47,344 nt of DNA. It comes from Segetibacter sp. (GTDB lineage Bacteria; Bacteroidota; Bacteroidia; Chitinophagales; Chitinophagaceae). The position numbers were made by a program, and so were the translations under genes. Positions 25,413 to 34,135 of this stretch are shown piece after piece. The stretch covers positions 1 to 47,344 of the forward strand of contig NZ_JAOQAH010000100.1 of NCBI RefSeq assembly GCF_025963695.1, given 5' to 3'. Below the pieces are notes generated by a model. It had not been told where the DNA came from. It searched no databases and was given only the letters and a program-made list of their open reading frames with translations. Positions within the stretch are counted from its first letter, which is position 1; each line of letters begins with the position of its first letter.

Positions 25413-27047
25413 ATGAAAAAGCTTTTATTTCTCCCCTTGTTTGCCATTCAACTTACTCAAATCTCTGTAGCACAATCAACTTCCCGATCTTCTTCACCGG
25501 TTGTAAAAACCGTCAACGGACTTGTTGAGGGAACGGTTGAACAAAGCGGCGTCTTTTCTTTTAAAGGAATTCCTTTTGCTGCACCTCCTGTAGGAGACTT
25601 ACGTTGGAAGGAACCTCAGCCAGTAAAAAACTGGACGGGTAAACTGGATGCAAAACAGTTTGGATCGCATGGTATGCAAACGAAAGTTTTTGGCGACATG
25701 GGCTTTCGTACAAAGGGTATGAGCGAAGATTGTCTCTATCTCAACGTTTGGACTCCTTCAACAACTAAAAAAGGCCTTCCTGTTCTGGTATATTTTTATG
25801 GAGGCGGCTTTGTTGCTGGTGATGGATCAGAGGCAAGATATGATGGAGAAAGTATGGCCGCAAAAGGAATTGTAGCCGTTACACTTAACTATCGGTTAGG
25901 CGTCTTTGGGTTTATGTCGCACCCTGAACTTACAAAAGAATCACCGCACAAAGCATCTGGAAATTATGGAGTATTAGACCAGGCGGCCGCCTTAAAATGG
26001 GTGCAACAAAACATAGCAGCATTTGGTGGTGACCCAAAGCGGGTAACAATTGCTGGCGAATCTGCAGGTTCTGTTTCCGTTAGTGCACAAATGGCTTCGC
26101 CGCTATCAAAGAATTTGATTGCAGGAGCTATAGGCGAGAGTGGTTCGTTACTTGGCACTTTACCCGCTGCTCCACTTGCAAAAGGTGAACAAACCGGGGT
26201 TGAATTTGCAAAAACCGTAGGGGCTAATTCCCTTGCAGAACTTAGAGCGCTTCCTGCTGATAAGCTACTTCAGTCAGCGGCTACGTTTGGGCCATTTCGT
26301 TTTGCAATGACTATCGACGGTTATTTCTTTCCAAAAGATCCAATGGAGATTTATAAGGCTGGTGAACAGGCTCATGTTCCGTTATTGGCTGGTTGGAACT
26401 CGGAAGAGATGAATTATAGAATGGTAATGGGCAATGAAAAGCCGACCAAAGAAAATTATATTAAGGCGGTACAGAAATTATACGGCGAAAAAGCGAACGA
26501 CGCATTACAGGCTTACAATCCTTCCTCAGATGCAGAGGTAGAGCAGGTGGCAACAGATCTGGCAAGCGATAGATTTATTAGTTACAGCACCTGGAAGTGG
26601 GCCGATATACAGGCTAAGACAACCGGAAAAAAAGTGTATCGCTATTATTTTTCACGCCCGCGGCCGGCCATGTCTGCAGCTATGGGTAGCGTTACCGCTG
26701 GCTTAGCAGGAGGTATAGTTAAAGACACGACTGCTAAGCAAGCACCTGCAGCGCCTGCTGCCAAAGGCGCTGTGCATTCTGCTGAAATTGAATATGCAAT
26801 GGGTAATCTTGGATCAAACAAAGTTTATGATTGGACGCCTGACGATTACAAGGTTTCGAAGGTTATGCAGGAGTATTTTGCAAACTTCATAAAAACCGCT
26901 GATCCAAACGGTCAGGGTTTACCAAAATGGCCTGCACTTAACACAAGCAGTAATCAACAGTTTATGAGAATTGATGTAAACACCAGCGCTGAAACTGATA
27001 AAAACCAAGGTCGTTACATCTTTATGGAAAAAGCCGCATCAAAATAG
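25413..27047 (+). CDS. Secreted type-B carboxylesterase
   Basis: The 544-residue protein has a signal peptide (MKKLLFLPLFAIQLTQISVAQ) and the type-B carboxylesterase pattern. It shows VVKTVNGLVEGTVE, FKGIPFAAPPVGDLRWKEPQ, EDCLYLNVWTP, FYGGGFVAGDG (oxyanion hole) and AGESAGSVSV with Ser217. A glutamate in GWNSEEMNY (Glu331/332) and His455 in AVHSAEIEYAMG complete the triad. Family members cleave esters of aromatic or acyl-decorated substrates, including PnbA-type and feruloyl-esterase-like enzymes. An Ala/Pro-rich linker (KQAPAAPAAKGA, just before the His) is unusual. The upstream palindrome and the divergent Nudix regulator suggest ligand-controlled expression. A weak hairpin with T-run lies just past the stop (about 27058-27087). 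Confidence 0.93.
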   Translation: MKKLLFLPLFAIQLTQISVAQSTSRSSSPVVKTVNGLVEGTVEQSGVFSFKGIPFAAPPVGDLRWKEPQPVKNWTGKLDAKQFGSHGMQTKVFGDMGFRTKGMSEDCLYLNVWTPSTTKKGLPVLVYFYGGGFVAGDGSEARYDGESMAAKGIVAVTLNYRLGVFGFMSHPELTKESPHKASGNYGVLDQAAALKWVQQNIAAFGGDPKRVTIAGESAGSVSVSAQMASPLSKNLIAGAIGESGSLLGTLPAAPLAKGEQTGVEFAKTVGANSLAELRALPADKLLQSAATFGPFRFAMTIDGYFFPKDPMEIYKAGEQAHVPLLAGWNSEEMNYRMVMGNEKPTKENYIKAVQKLYGEKANDALQAYNPSSDAEVEQVATDLASDRFISYSTWKWADIQAKTTGKKVYRYYFSRPRPAMSAAMGSVTAGLAGGIVKDTTAKQAPAAPAAKGAVHSAEIEYAMGNLGSNKVYDWTPDDYKVSKVMQEYFANFIKTADPNGQGLPKWPALNTSSNQQFMRIDVNTSAETDKNQGRYIFMEKAASK

Positions 27048-27145
27048 TTTAACCTTCTGGCTACATTACCTTTTTGGTAGCTGATTTTTGGTCTTTCGTC
27101 TCAATCTCATTCTATCACAACCCATTTCGTTGGTACTTTGCAGCT

Positions 27146-28204
27146 ATGAAGGCAACATGGTACACCAAGAAATGGGTTGTTGTTTTACTACATGTCGCTG
27201 CATGGGTGCTGCTATTCTCTTTGCCGTACCTGTTACGGCCTACACCACAAAACGACCAGGCCGCAAATAACCGGCAAGGGCAGGGTTCGTATTTTTCTTT
27301 ATTTATGAATCTTTCCTGGGTTGCCATCTTCTATTTCAACGCCATATTTTTAATCCCACGATTTTTCTACACGAAACGATTTTGGTTATATGGCCTTTCG
27401 GCTCTTTTAATATTCTCCTGGCTAATTGTTCAAACCCGTATTCTCTTTTATTTATTTATGAATACGAAGGAGTACAACTTGCGCATGCATCTTTTATTCA
27501 CCTTATTCATTTTCCTGTTTATACTTGCAGCAAGTACTGCTTACCGAACTATTAAAGACAGGTTGGAAAATGAGAGGATTGCGAAAGAAAAAGAACGTAT
27601 TGACAAGGAAAAGGAAAATGAGCATTTGAAAACGGAGCTTTCTTTCCTTCGTTCGCAGGTGAGCCCTCACTTTATGTTTAATGTGTTGAATAACATGGTA
27701 GCGCTGGCAAGAAAAAAATCAGATATTTTAGAGCCGTCATTAATAAAACTTTCTTCATTGTTACGATATATGCTTTACGAGACTGATGAAGAGAAGGTAT
27801 TATTAGAAAAAGAAATCGACTACCTGAATAGTTATATCGACCTGCAATCGCAAAGATTTGGAAGCAAAGTGAAAGTAAATGTATCTATGGAACATTTCGA
27901 TAGATCTTACTTTATTGAGCCCATGTTGCTAATACCGTTTGTAGAAAATGCTTTTAAACATGGGACCGGGCTTATACAAAACGCGGAAATTAACATTGAG
28001 TTGAAAGCCAGCAACAACTTATTGCAATTTATTGTAGTAAACCAGCACAACGGCGGCAGTGAAGAAACAAAGGATAAAACTTCGGGGATAGGTTTGCAAA
28101 ATGTAAGGCGAAGACTAAATTTATTATACAAAGACAATCATACACTGCTAATTTCCGACAGGGACAATAAATTTATGGTGTCCCTTCAATTAAATCTCCA
28201 CTAA
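27146..28204 (+). CDS. LytS-type sensor histidine kinase
   Basis: The frame is open from 27074, but ATG 27146 starts a normal membrane protein (MKATWYTKKWVVVLLHVAAW) and is preferred. The box TACTTTG (27133-27139) just before it resembles a -7 element, which would make the message almost leaderless. Four membrane helices fill residues 1-140. A charged coiled coil (KDRLENERIAKEKERIDKEK region) leads to the His_kinase domain with SQVSPHFMFNVLNNM (His175) and an ATPase domain with LIPFVENAFKHG and GIGLQNVRRRL. No periplasmic sensor domain is present, so the signal is sensed within or near the membrane. The partner regulator starts 2 bases after this stop. Confidence 0.9.
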   Translation: MKATWYTKKWVVVLLHVAAWVLLFSLPYLLRPTPQNDQAANNRQGQGSYFSLFMNLSWVAIFYFNAIFLIPRFFYTKRFWLYGLSALLIFSWLIVQTRILFYLFMNTKEYNLRMHLLFTLFIFLFILAASTAYRTIKDRLENERIAKEKERIDKEKENEHLKTELSFLRSQVSPHFMFNVLNNMVALARKKSDILEPSLIKLSSLLRYMLYETDEEKVLLEKEIDYLNSYIDLQSQRFGSKVKVNVSMEHFDRSYFIEPMLLIPFVENAFKHGTGLIQNAEINIELKASNNLLQFIVVNQHNGGSEETKDKTSGIGLQNVRRRLNLLYKDNHTLLISDRDNKFMVSLQLNLH

Positions 28205-28206
28205 TA

Positions 28207-28920
28207 ATGTTGCGGTGCATAGCAATAGACGATGAAGACCTGGCTCTCGAACTGCTTGAAGACAATATCAGCAGAGTTCCTTATCTGCAATTAGTAGCAA
28301 AGTCTGGTAACCCGATTGAAGCAATTGGTTTTATTCAACAGCAGAAACCTGACCTTGTTTTTTTAGATATACAAATGCCTGGATTAACGGGTTTGCAATT
28401 GATACAAAGCCTTCCAAACAAACCAATGTTTATCTTCGTTACAGCGTACGAAAAATATGCGCTCGATGGTTTTAACTTAAATGTGGTAGACTATTTGGTA
28501 AAGCCCGTTGCTTTTGATCGGTTCGTGGAGGCTTGTAATAAAGCCCTTGAATTGCACGAGTTAAAAAACAAGTCGCCAGAGGTTTTAAAAGAAACAGAGC
28601 AGTCATACGTCTTCATTAACGCCGACTACAGTCACATCAAACTCACTTTTGCCGATGTAGTTTATGTGGAAGGTTTAAAGGACTATATCAAGATACATTT
28701 CAAGAACGGAAAACCAATCGTAGTTAGGTTAAGTATGAAAAGTATTGAAGAACAACTACCATCCTCCAGCTTTTTAAGAATCCAAAAATCCTACATTGTT
28801 TCCAAAGAATCAATAACTGCTATCAGGAAGAACAGCGTTTTTATTGGTAGTATAGAACTTCCAATCGGCGATAATTATAAAGAAGCTGTGTTTACTTTAC
28901 TTGGCATACAACCCCAATAA
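28207..28920 (+). CDS. LytTR-family response regulator
   Basis: The 237-residue protein has a receiver domain (CIAIDDEDLALELLEDN; phospho-acceptor Asp54 in VFLDIQMPG; Lys99 in YLVKPV) and a C-terminal LytTR DNA-binding domain (YVEGLKDYIKIHF, SMKSIEEQLPSSSFLRIQKS, LPIGDNYKEAVF). Such regulators bind direct repeats upstream of their targets as dimers. It forms an operon with the kinase 2 bases upstream. The target is unknown; the TonB-dependent receptor 700 bases downstream is the nearest candidate, and both pair members are full length. An A+T-only hairpin (28916-28933) overlaps the stop codon. Confidence 0.95.
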   Translation: MLRCIAIDDEDLALELLEDNISRVPYLQLVAKSGNPIEAIGFIQQQKPDLVFLDIQMPGLTGLQLIQSLPNKPMFIFVTAYEKYALDGFNLNVVDYLVKPVAFDRFVEACNKALELHELKNKSPEVLKETEQSYVFINADYSHIKLTFADVVYVEGLKDYIKIHFKNGKPIVVRLSMKSIEEQLPSSSFLRIQKSYIVSKESITAIRKNSVFIGSIELPIGDNYKEAVFTLLGIQPQ

Positions 28921-29100
28921 TAATTTTATTATTAAGCCTAATCTTACTCTTTCTCAACCGGCACAATCATATCTGTAAAGGTTTATTTGTTTCCCATCAT
29001 CGCATTACTCCCCGCTTTTCTACCCCTACTAATAAACACCTTTTTTTAATCTTGATATTTCAAGGCTTTTTTTATACCAACTTTTTGTACTATTAGAATC

Positions 29101-29118
29101 ATCGTTGCGTCGCAATCC
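29101..29118 (-). repeat. Dispersed intergenic repeat, copy 4 (degenerate)
   Basis: On the minus strand it reads GGATTGCGACGCAACGAT, keeping the core (29105-29114) but not the GTACAAGAG arm. It continues GATTCTAATAGTAC, which resembles the tails of copies 3 and 5. Confidence 0.5.
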
Positions 29119-29339
29119 TTTCATCCGAATCGCCGAGGGCATCATTCAGAAACGAAGCGTGGAATGTTTATCTAGCCAATACGATTTTAAACCAAGTAAC
29201 CAACACCAGTCTTTGCATAACGAACCTCACCGCTTCAGGAGCCGCATAAAGGCGAAGGCATTGCGGAACATGCCAGGCAGTTTTTAAAATAAGCGGGAGA
29301 ATGCCCGTTGCAAAGACGAAGCCCAACGGCTCGAGCTAT

Positions 29340-29367
29340 AACTCTTCGGAAAGAAGAGTTCTTTTTT
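29340..29367 (+). terminator. Terminator-like hairpin in the intergenic region
   Basis: Stem AACTCTTC/GAAGAGTT (29340-29347 and 29353-29360) with loop GGAAA, followed by CTTTTTT. No protein gene ends nearby (the response regulator stops 420 bases upstream), so it may end a non-coding transcript. Confidence 0.55.
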
Positions 29368-29391
29368 GCAAGAGGGGCTCCTTGAGGTTTC

Positions 29392-29406
29392 TTGCATCGC
29401 ACTCTT
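29392..29406 (-). repeat. Partial dispersed repeat
   Basis: The plus strand reads TTGCATCGCACTCTT, differing by one base from the matching 15 bases of copy 3. The GTAC end is missing. Confidence 0.4.
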
Positions 29407-29587
29407 CAGCTTTCAATTAATAACCAACGAAATTTAGAGCAATGGCTAAGAATCTCGAATTATCGTTTCAAAAACGAAAGGCATTTTTTTCAACTGTATA
29501 GGTGTTCGTTTTTCATCTTTTCTTTCGTTTTTGTCGCAACATTTTTCTGCTTTGTCTCAATTCCGGTTAAACTGTAATTGTGCCCGA

Positions 29588-29595
29588 TACTTTTG
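29588..29595 (+). promoter_or_regulatory. -7 box of the TonB-dependent receptor gene
   Basis: TACTTTTG matches TAnnTTTG exactly, 29 bases before the ATG at 29625. It lies downstream of the alternative GTG start at 29580, which supports the ATG. Confidence 0.55.
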
Positions 29596-29624
29596 TGTTC
29601 GATATAAATCTCAATAATGTATTT

Positions 29625-32309
29625 ATGAAGAAGATTTTACTACTGGCCACTTCCTTTATTCTAGCCTCCCACGTATTTGCCCAGCCACCAGCAGGAATGC
29701 AAAGCGGAATGGGTGCCGGAAGACCAGGAATGGCAGCACCATCTATTGGTCATGTTTATGGTAAACTGGTCGACAGTGCCGGAAAAGCAATTAGCGATGC
29801 TTCAGTTGTTATCCTTCAAACGAAGGTTGATAACACAACCAAGAAAAGCAAGGAAGTTTTAGTGAAGGGGGCTGCCACTAAAGGAAACGGTGAATTCAAT
29901 TTTGAAGAATTACCAATCATGGGTTTAAAAGTGAAGATTACGGCCACAGGGTATAAGCCATTTGAGCAAGCAATTTCATTTCAGCGTGGCGGTGGAGGTG
30001 AAAAACCTGCAGGAGGAGGAATGCCTAACATGGCTGCAATGGCCGGGGGATTTGATAAAGACCTTGGAAAAATAACTTTACAAACTGAAATAAGAAAATT
30101 ACAGGATGTAACGGTTATAGCAACCGGCTCAGGAAGGTTGAGGATGGATATTGATAAAAAAGTATTTAGTGTAGATAAAAACATTGTAACATCAGGCGGA
30201 TCTGCTTTAGATGTTATGAAAAACGTTCCTTCAGTAAACGTTGATATCGATGGAAACGTCGCACTAAGAAATGCACCTCCACAAATTTTTGTTGACGGCA
30301 GACCAACTACACTTACGCTTGAGCAAATACCGGCAGATGCTATTGAAAGCGTTGAAGTAATTACCAACCCATCTGCTAAGTATGATGCTTCCGGTGGTGG
30401 CGCGGGTATTTTAAACATTGTTTTAAAGAAGAATAAAAGAACCGGTTATAACGGAAATATAAGAGCAGGCATTGACAGGCTAGGAGCAATGAACGGAGGT
30501 TTCGATTTCAATGCTCGCCAGGGCAAAATAAACTTCTTTGGTAGCATCAATGTCAACCAGAGAAAGTCGAATACTGTAGGAAGTGTAAACAGGATAAATT
30601 TGACGGACACTCCACGTACTACAATTAATCAAAGCAATACTGATAAATCTACCGGTCGTTTTATTTTCGGTCGCGCGGGTTTCGACTATTTTATTACCAA
30701 CCGCACTACCCTTTCGCTAGCAGGCTTTAGGGTTAACGGACAGTTTAAACCAGGTGAAATCATTGATATTACAACCGATAGCCTTTTCAATACAGGAATA
30801 AAAAGCAGCTATAGCGAGCGGGTTTCAACAGGCTCAAGAAGTTTCAACGGAAAAGGAGTTGCTTTAGGATTGAAGCAACTTTTTGCTAAAGAAGGAGAGG
30901 AGCTTACCGCAGATGTAAATTTATTTAGCGGTAAAAACGAATCGAATTCGTTCTATACAACTAACCGTACTTCCCAGGGCAGTTCTCTTACATCAACTTC
31001 TTTACAGCAACTATTAGGTGCCGGAACAGATTATAATATCATTATTCAATCCGATTTTGTAAATCCTATCTCAACAAGAACAAAATTAGAAACAGGCGTA
31101 AGAGCATCTATACGCGGCAGGGAAAATAGCAATAGCAATTACTTTTTCGACAATAACATCAATACCTATAAGCTGATCCCGTCAACCTCTAATAATTACA
31201 CAAACAACGACAATGTCTATGCAGCTTACGCAAGTATTACCAGCAGCATAAAAAACTTTGGCTACAAGTTGGGTTTACGGGCCGAAAGTTCAAGCTACAA
31301 GGGCGAGTTGACCAACACCGGTGAGAAGTTCAGCAACAGTTATCCTGTTAGCCTTTTTCCGTCAATATTTTTAAGCCAAAAACTGAAACACGACCAGGAA
31401 CTTCAATTTAGCGTTACCCGTCGTATCAACAGGCCCAACTTCTTCCAGTTAATTCCATTTGCTGATTACACTGACGAGTTAAACATTACAACAGGTAATC
31501 CAAACCTGGTTCCTGAGTTTACCAGTTCGCTGGAAATGTCGTACTCAAAAACGTTCAACAAAAATCACAACTTCCTGGCATCTACTTACTACAAGAAGAC
31601 GACCAACCTTATTACCCGATATCTTGAAAAAGGCGTAAATCCTTTTACAGGCAGAGACGCTTTTATCAATACGTATATCAATGCTAACTCAAGCCAATCT
31701 TATGGCCTTGAACTTACCTCACAAGACTTTTTTACGAAGTGGTGGGATGTAACCACAAACGTAAATATTTACAATTCGACTATTAACGCCACTAATGTAA
31801 AAGATGTTTCTACCAACAGTCAGTGGAGCGTTTTGGGTAAGATCAATAGCAACTTTAAATTACCAGCCGACTTTACCGCGCAGCTTTCAGCAACTTACCA
31901 GTCGAAAACTAATTTACCTCCGGGCGGTGGTGGTGGTGGTTTCGGCGGAGGCCCTCCCGGTGCTCGTGGTGGTGGCGGTCCTGGTGGTGGCGGTGGTGGT
32001 TTTGGACAGGCACAGAGTTCCGCTCAAGGTTATATCGAGCCTTTTTACGGAATTGACTTTGCAGTTAAAAAGAGTTTTTTAAAGTCGAAGGCCCTTTCAG
32101 CAACTGTAAGCGTAAGCGATATATTCAGAACACGTAGTTTCAACCAATATTCTGAAAGTGAATACTTCACTCAATTTTATAATCGTCTTCGCGATCCGCA
32201 AATGGTAAGGCTTACGCTTAACTATCGTTTTGGAAAAATAGATGCACTGTTGTTTAAACGTAAGAACAATCAAACAGGTCAGGGTGCTACAGAGGGCATC
32301 GGCCAGTAG
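29625..32309 (+). CDS. TonB-dependent receptor, outer-membrane beta-barrel family, with glycine-rich insert
   Basis: The longest frame starts at GTG 29580, but ATG 29625 starts a clean signal peptide (MKKILLLATSFILASHVFAQ) and follows a promoter box. The 894-residue protein has a Gly/Met/Pro-rich linker, a carboxypeptidase-regulatory-like domain (GHVYGKLVDSAGKAISDASV), and a plug domain (GGSALDVMKNVPSVNVDIDG, IFVDGRPTTLTLEQIPADAI, SAKYDASGGGAGILNIVLKK). A barrel follows with SVTRRINRPNFFQLIPF and GNPNLVPEFTSSLE, typical of the Bacteroidota group that lacks a SusD partner. Residues 765-794 (31917-32006) are almost all Gly and Pro, placed in the last third of the barrel and probably an exposed loop. 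The ligand is unknown; a peptide, siderophore or metal complex is possible. The gene ends before a strong terminator. Confidence 0.92.
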   Translation: MKKILLLATSFILASHVFAQPPAGMQSGMGAGRPGMAAPSIGHVYGKLVDSAGKAISDASVVILQTKVDNTTKKSKEVLVKGAATKGNGEFNFEELPIMGLKVKITATGYKPFEQAISFQRGGGGEKPAGGGMPNMAAMAGGFDKDLGKITLQTEIRKLQDVTVIATGSGRLRMDIDKKVFSVDKNIVTSGGSALDVMKNVPSVNVDIDGNVALRNAPPQIFVDGRPTTLTLEQIPADAIESVEVITNPSAKYDASGGGAGILNIVLKKNKRTGYNGNIRAGIDRLGAMNGGFDFNARQGKINFFGSINVNQRKSNTVGSVNRINLTDTPRTTINQSNTDKSTGRFIFGRAGFDYFITNRTTLSLAGFRVNGQFKPGEIIDITTDSLFNTGIKSSYSERVSTGSRSFNGKGVALGLKQLFAKEGEELTADVNLFSGKNESNSFYTTNRTSQGSSLTSTSLQQLLGAGTDYNIIIQSDFVNPISTRTKLETGVRASIRGRENSNSNYFFDNNINTYKLIPSTSNNYTNNDNVYAAYASITSSIKNFGYKLGLRAESSSYKGELTNTGEKFSNSYPVSLFPSIFLSQKLKHDQELQFSVTRRINRPNFFQLIPFADYTDELNITTGNPNLVPEFTSSLEMSYSKTFNKNHNFLASTYYKKTTNLITRYLEKGVNPFTGRDAFINTYINANSSQSYGLELTSQDFFTKWWDVTTNVNIYNSTINATNVKDVSTNSQWSVLGKINSNFKLPADFTAQLSATYQSKTNLPPGGGGGGFGGGPPGARGGGGPGGGGGGFGQAQSSAQGYIEPFYGIDFAVKKSFLKSKALSATVSVSDIFRTRSFNQYSESEYFTQFYNRLRDPQMVRLTLNYRFGKIDALLFKRKNNQTGQGATEGIGQ

Positions 32310-32373
32310 GAGCGTACCTGGTAATTATATAAAAATACTTTTTTGGTTCTATTGGCATAGCAATCGGAAAAAA

Positions 32374-32404
32374 GAGGGCAATTTCTATTGCCCTCAGCTT
32401 TTTT
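32374..32404 (+). terminator. Strong intrinsic terminator after the TonB-dependent receptor
   Basis: Perfect nine-base stem GAGGGCAAT/ATTGCCCTC (32374-32382 and 32387-32395) with loop TTCT, then AGC and six T (32399-32404). A-rich sequence before it could let it work in both directions. Confidence 0.9.
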
Positions 32405-32664
32405 ACCCCTGGCGGTTTTTATTTTCTACAACAACCGCCTAAAAGAAGCACGTTGACTGATTGGTTTGAATTTTTAAAAAATGGTTTGTCTTATCGCTAA
32501 TTACCTACAGGCTAAAATATTTCCAAGGTTAGCATTCAAAATTATAGCTGTTCTGATATTCATTTCCTTCCATTACAATGAAAGTCGCAATCACCTTTTT
32601 TCAATTTTCGTTTCAACAATCATTGTAACTTACTGCAACGAATAATGTTTAAAGAGCAGGCTAT
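32405..32664. other. Intergenic region before the enolase-superfamily gene
   Basis: With the terminator, the gap from 32310 to 32664 is about 355 bases. No RNA gene, repeat copy or clear promoter box was recognised in it. Confidence 0.4.
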
Positions 32665-34077
32665 ATGAATGAAGGCATTAAGAAGATAAATCGCAGAGAA
32701 TTTCTTAATCGTACCGGAGCTTTTGTACCGCTAAGTATAGCAGGCAGGCAAGCTGTGTTACAACCTGATACTGCTGCTATAAATAAGTTCTCAAAAATCA
32801 GGGTTAAGAATGTTGACTCTAATTTTGAACGAGAGCCACTTATTCCATATCGTTTTAAAGGCAGTGCTATAACAGAAGCCTGGCAGATAGCAACGAGGCT
32901 GGAGGGAGAATCAACTGCAGCTACAATTGGCCTGGGTACCCAAAACGTTTTATGGTCTGATTCAAAGGTATTTGCGGCACACTCGCAAAGTGGAGGAAAT
33001 GCCTTGATGTATGCAATGACCGAACGGGCATTAGAAATCATAAAAGGAAACTCGTTTAATGATCCGATACAATTGCTTGATGATCTGCTGCCGGAGGTTT
33101 ACGCCTATGGCAAAAAGATAACCAATCATCCAGACCTCAGAAAAACGTTCGCCTTAAACGCTTTGGTCTCTGTTGACAACGCTGCGTGGCTCTTATATGC
33201 AAAGGAAAATAAGATCAGTAAATTTGATGATCTGATCCCCTCTGCGTACAAACCCGGCTTATCTTTTAGACACCAAAAGGTAGCAAGCATGCCAGCTTTT
33301 AGCGTGGGAACAAAAGTTGAAAACATAAAAGCGGCTGCAGATGCGGGATATTTTATTATGAAGCTGAAGACAGGTTCAGCAGGTACTCAAAAAGAGATGC
33401 TTGAAAAGGATATTGCATTTCTTACCGCCGTCCATTCCGCTATTGGTCACTACGAAACCCCCTACACTAAAAATGGGAAAATACCTTATTATTTTGATGC
33501 AAACGAGAGGTATGATGAAAAGGATACGCTGCTTCGGTTTCTCGACCATGCGAAAAAGATAGGAGCGTTTGACCAGATTGCAGTGATAGAAGAACCATTT
33601 GGAGAGAGAAATAATATGTATGTGGGCGATATGGGAGTAACTATTGCTGCTGATGAAAGTGCTCACACAGTAGAAGATGCAGCCAAACGTATAGAACAGG
33701 GATATACAGCAATTGCGGTGAAAGCTATTGCAAAAACGCTGAGTATGACAATGAAGATTGCGCAGCTTGCGTACGAAAAAAAGATAACCTGCTTTTGTGC
33801 TGACCTGACTGTTAACCCAATTTTGGTTGATTGGAATAAATGCGTTGCTGCCCGTTTACAACCTTTCGCTAACATTGGTATGGGGTTGCAGGAAACTAAC
33901 GGGCATCAATACTATAAGAACTGGAATAAGATGCTGTTGTACCATCCGAAACAAGGAGCTAATTACACGAGAACCGAGAAGGGGGTATTTGTAACCGATA
34001 AATCTTTTTATGAAGAAAGCGGGGGCATTTTTGATCCGTCCCTACATTATGAGGAAATGTTTAAAAAGGATGAGTAA
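32665..34077 (+). CDS. Enolase-superfamily enzyme (mandelate racemase/muconate-lactonizing group) with Tat-like leader
   Basis: The 470-residue protein opens MNEGIKKINRREFLNRTGAF, a twin-arginine-like signal (Arg10-Arg11) with a short hydrophobic stretch, so export by the Tat pathway is plausible. The enolase-superfamily active site is intact: Lys233-x-Lys235 (MKLKTG), metal ligands near Asp278 (YFDANERYD), Glu309/310 (VIEEPF) and Asp330/Glu331 (AADES), and Lys353 (AVKAIAK) on the opposite face. These enzymes abstract a proton alpha to a carboxylate to racemise, epimerise, dehydrate or cycloisomerise sugar acids or dipeptides. The N-terminal cap (residues 40-150) is not one I recognise, so the substrate is open. 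It stands alone on its transcript and is followed 58 bases later by a small membrane protein gene. Confidence 0.85.
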   Translation: MNEGIKKINRREFLNRTGAFVPLSIAGRQAVLQPDTAAINKFSKIRVKNVDSNFEREPLIPYRFKGSAITEAWQIATRLEGESTAATIGLGTQNVLWSDSKVFAAHSQSGGNALMYAMTERALEIIKGNSFNDPIQLLDDLLPEVYAYGKKITNHPDLRKTFALNALVSVDNAAWLLYAKENKISKFDDLIPSAYKPGLSFRHQKVASMPAFSVGTKVENIKAAADAGYFIMKLKTGSAGTQKEMLEKDIAFLTAVHSAIGHYETPYTKNGKIPYYFDANERYDEKDTLLRFLDHAKKIGAFDQIAVIEEPFGERNNMYVGDMGVTIAADESAHTVEDAAKRIEQGYTAIAVKAIAKTLSMTMKIAQLAYEKKITCFCADLTVNPILVDWNKCVAARLQPFANIGMGLQETNGHQYYKNWNKMLLYHPKQGANYTRTEKGVFVTDKSFYEESGGIFDPSLHYEEMFKKDE

Positions 34078-34135
34078 AGGTGCATTACTTACGCTCATCG
34101 AAACACTTTTGTGAACTTTTATAATAAACCAACTT

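Larger units (their letters stand above)
28921..29624. other. Long intergenic region with degenerate repeats and a terminator-like hairpin
   Basis: About 700 bases without a credible protein gene; the two short open frames (29105-29287, 29392-29577) have no protein-like features. It contains repeat copy 4 (core 29105-29114), a partial repeat (29392-29406), a hairpin followed by a T-run (29340-29367), and the promoter -7 box of the next gene (29588-29595). The hairpin, far from any gene end, could terminate a small RNA transcribed from this gap. Confidence 0.5.

Noticed and set aside
28916..28933. Perfect A+T-only hairpin at the response-regulator stop
   Set aside because: Too weak thermally and without a T-run to be called a terminator; likely composition effect.
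29105..29287. 60-codon open frame in the long gap
   Set aside because: It starts inside a repeat copy and shows no protein character.
31804..32082. 92-codon Val/Leu-rich frame across the glycine run
   Set aside because: It is the shifted reading of the GGT/GGC repeat in the receptor gene.
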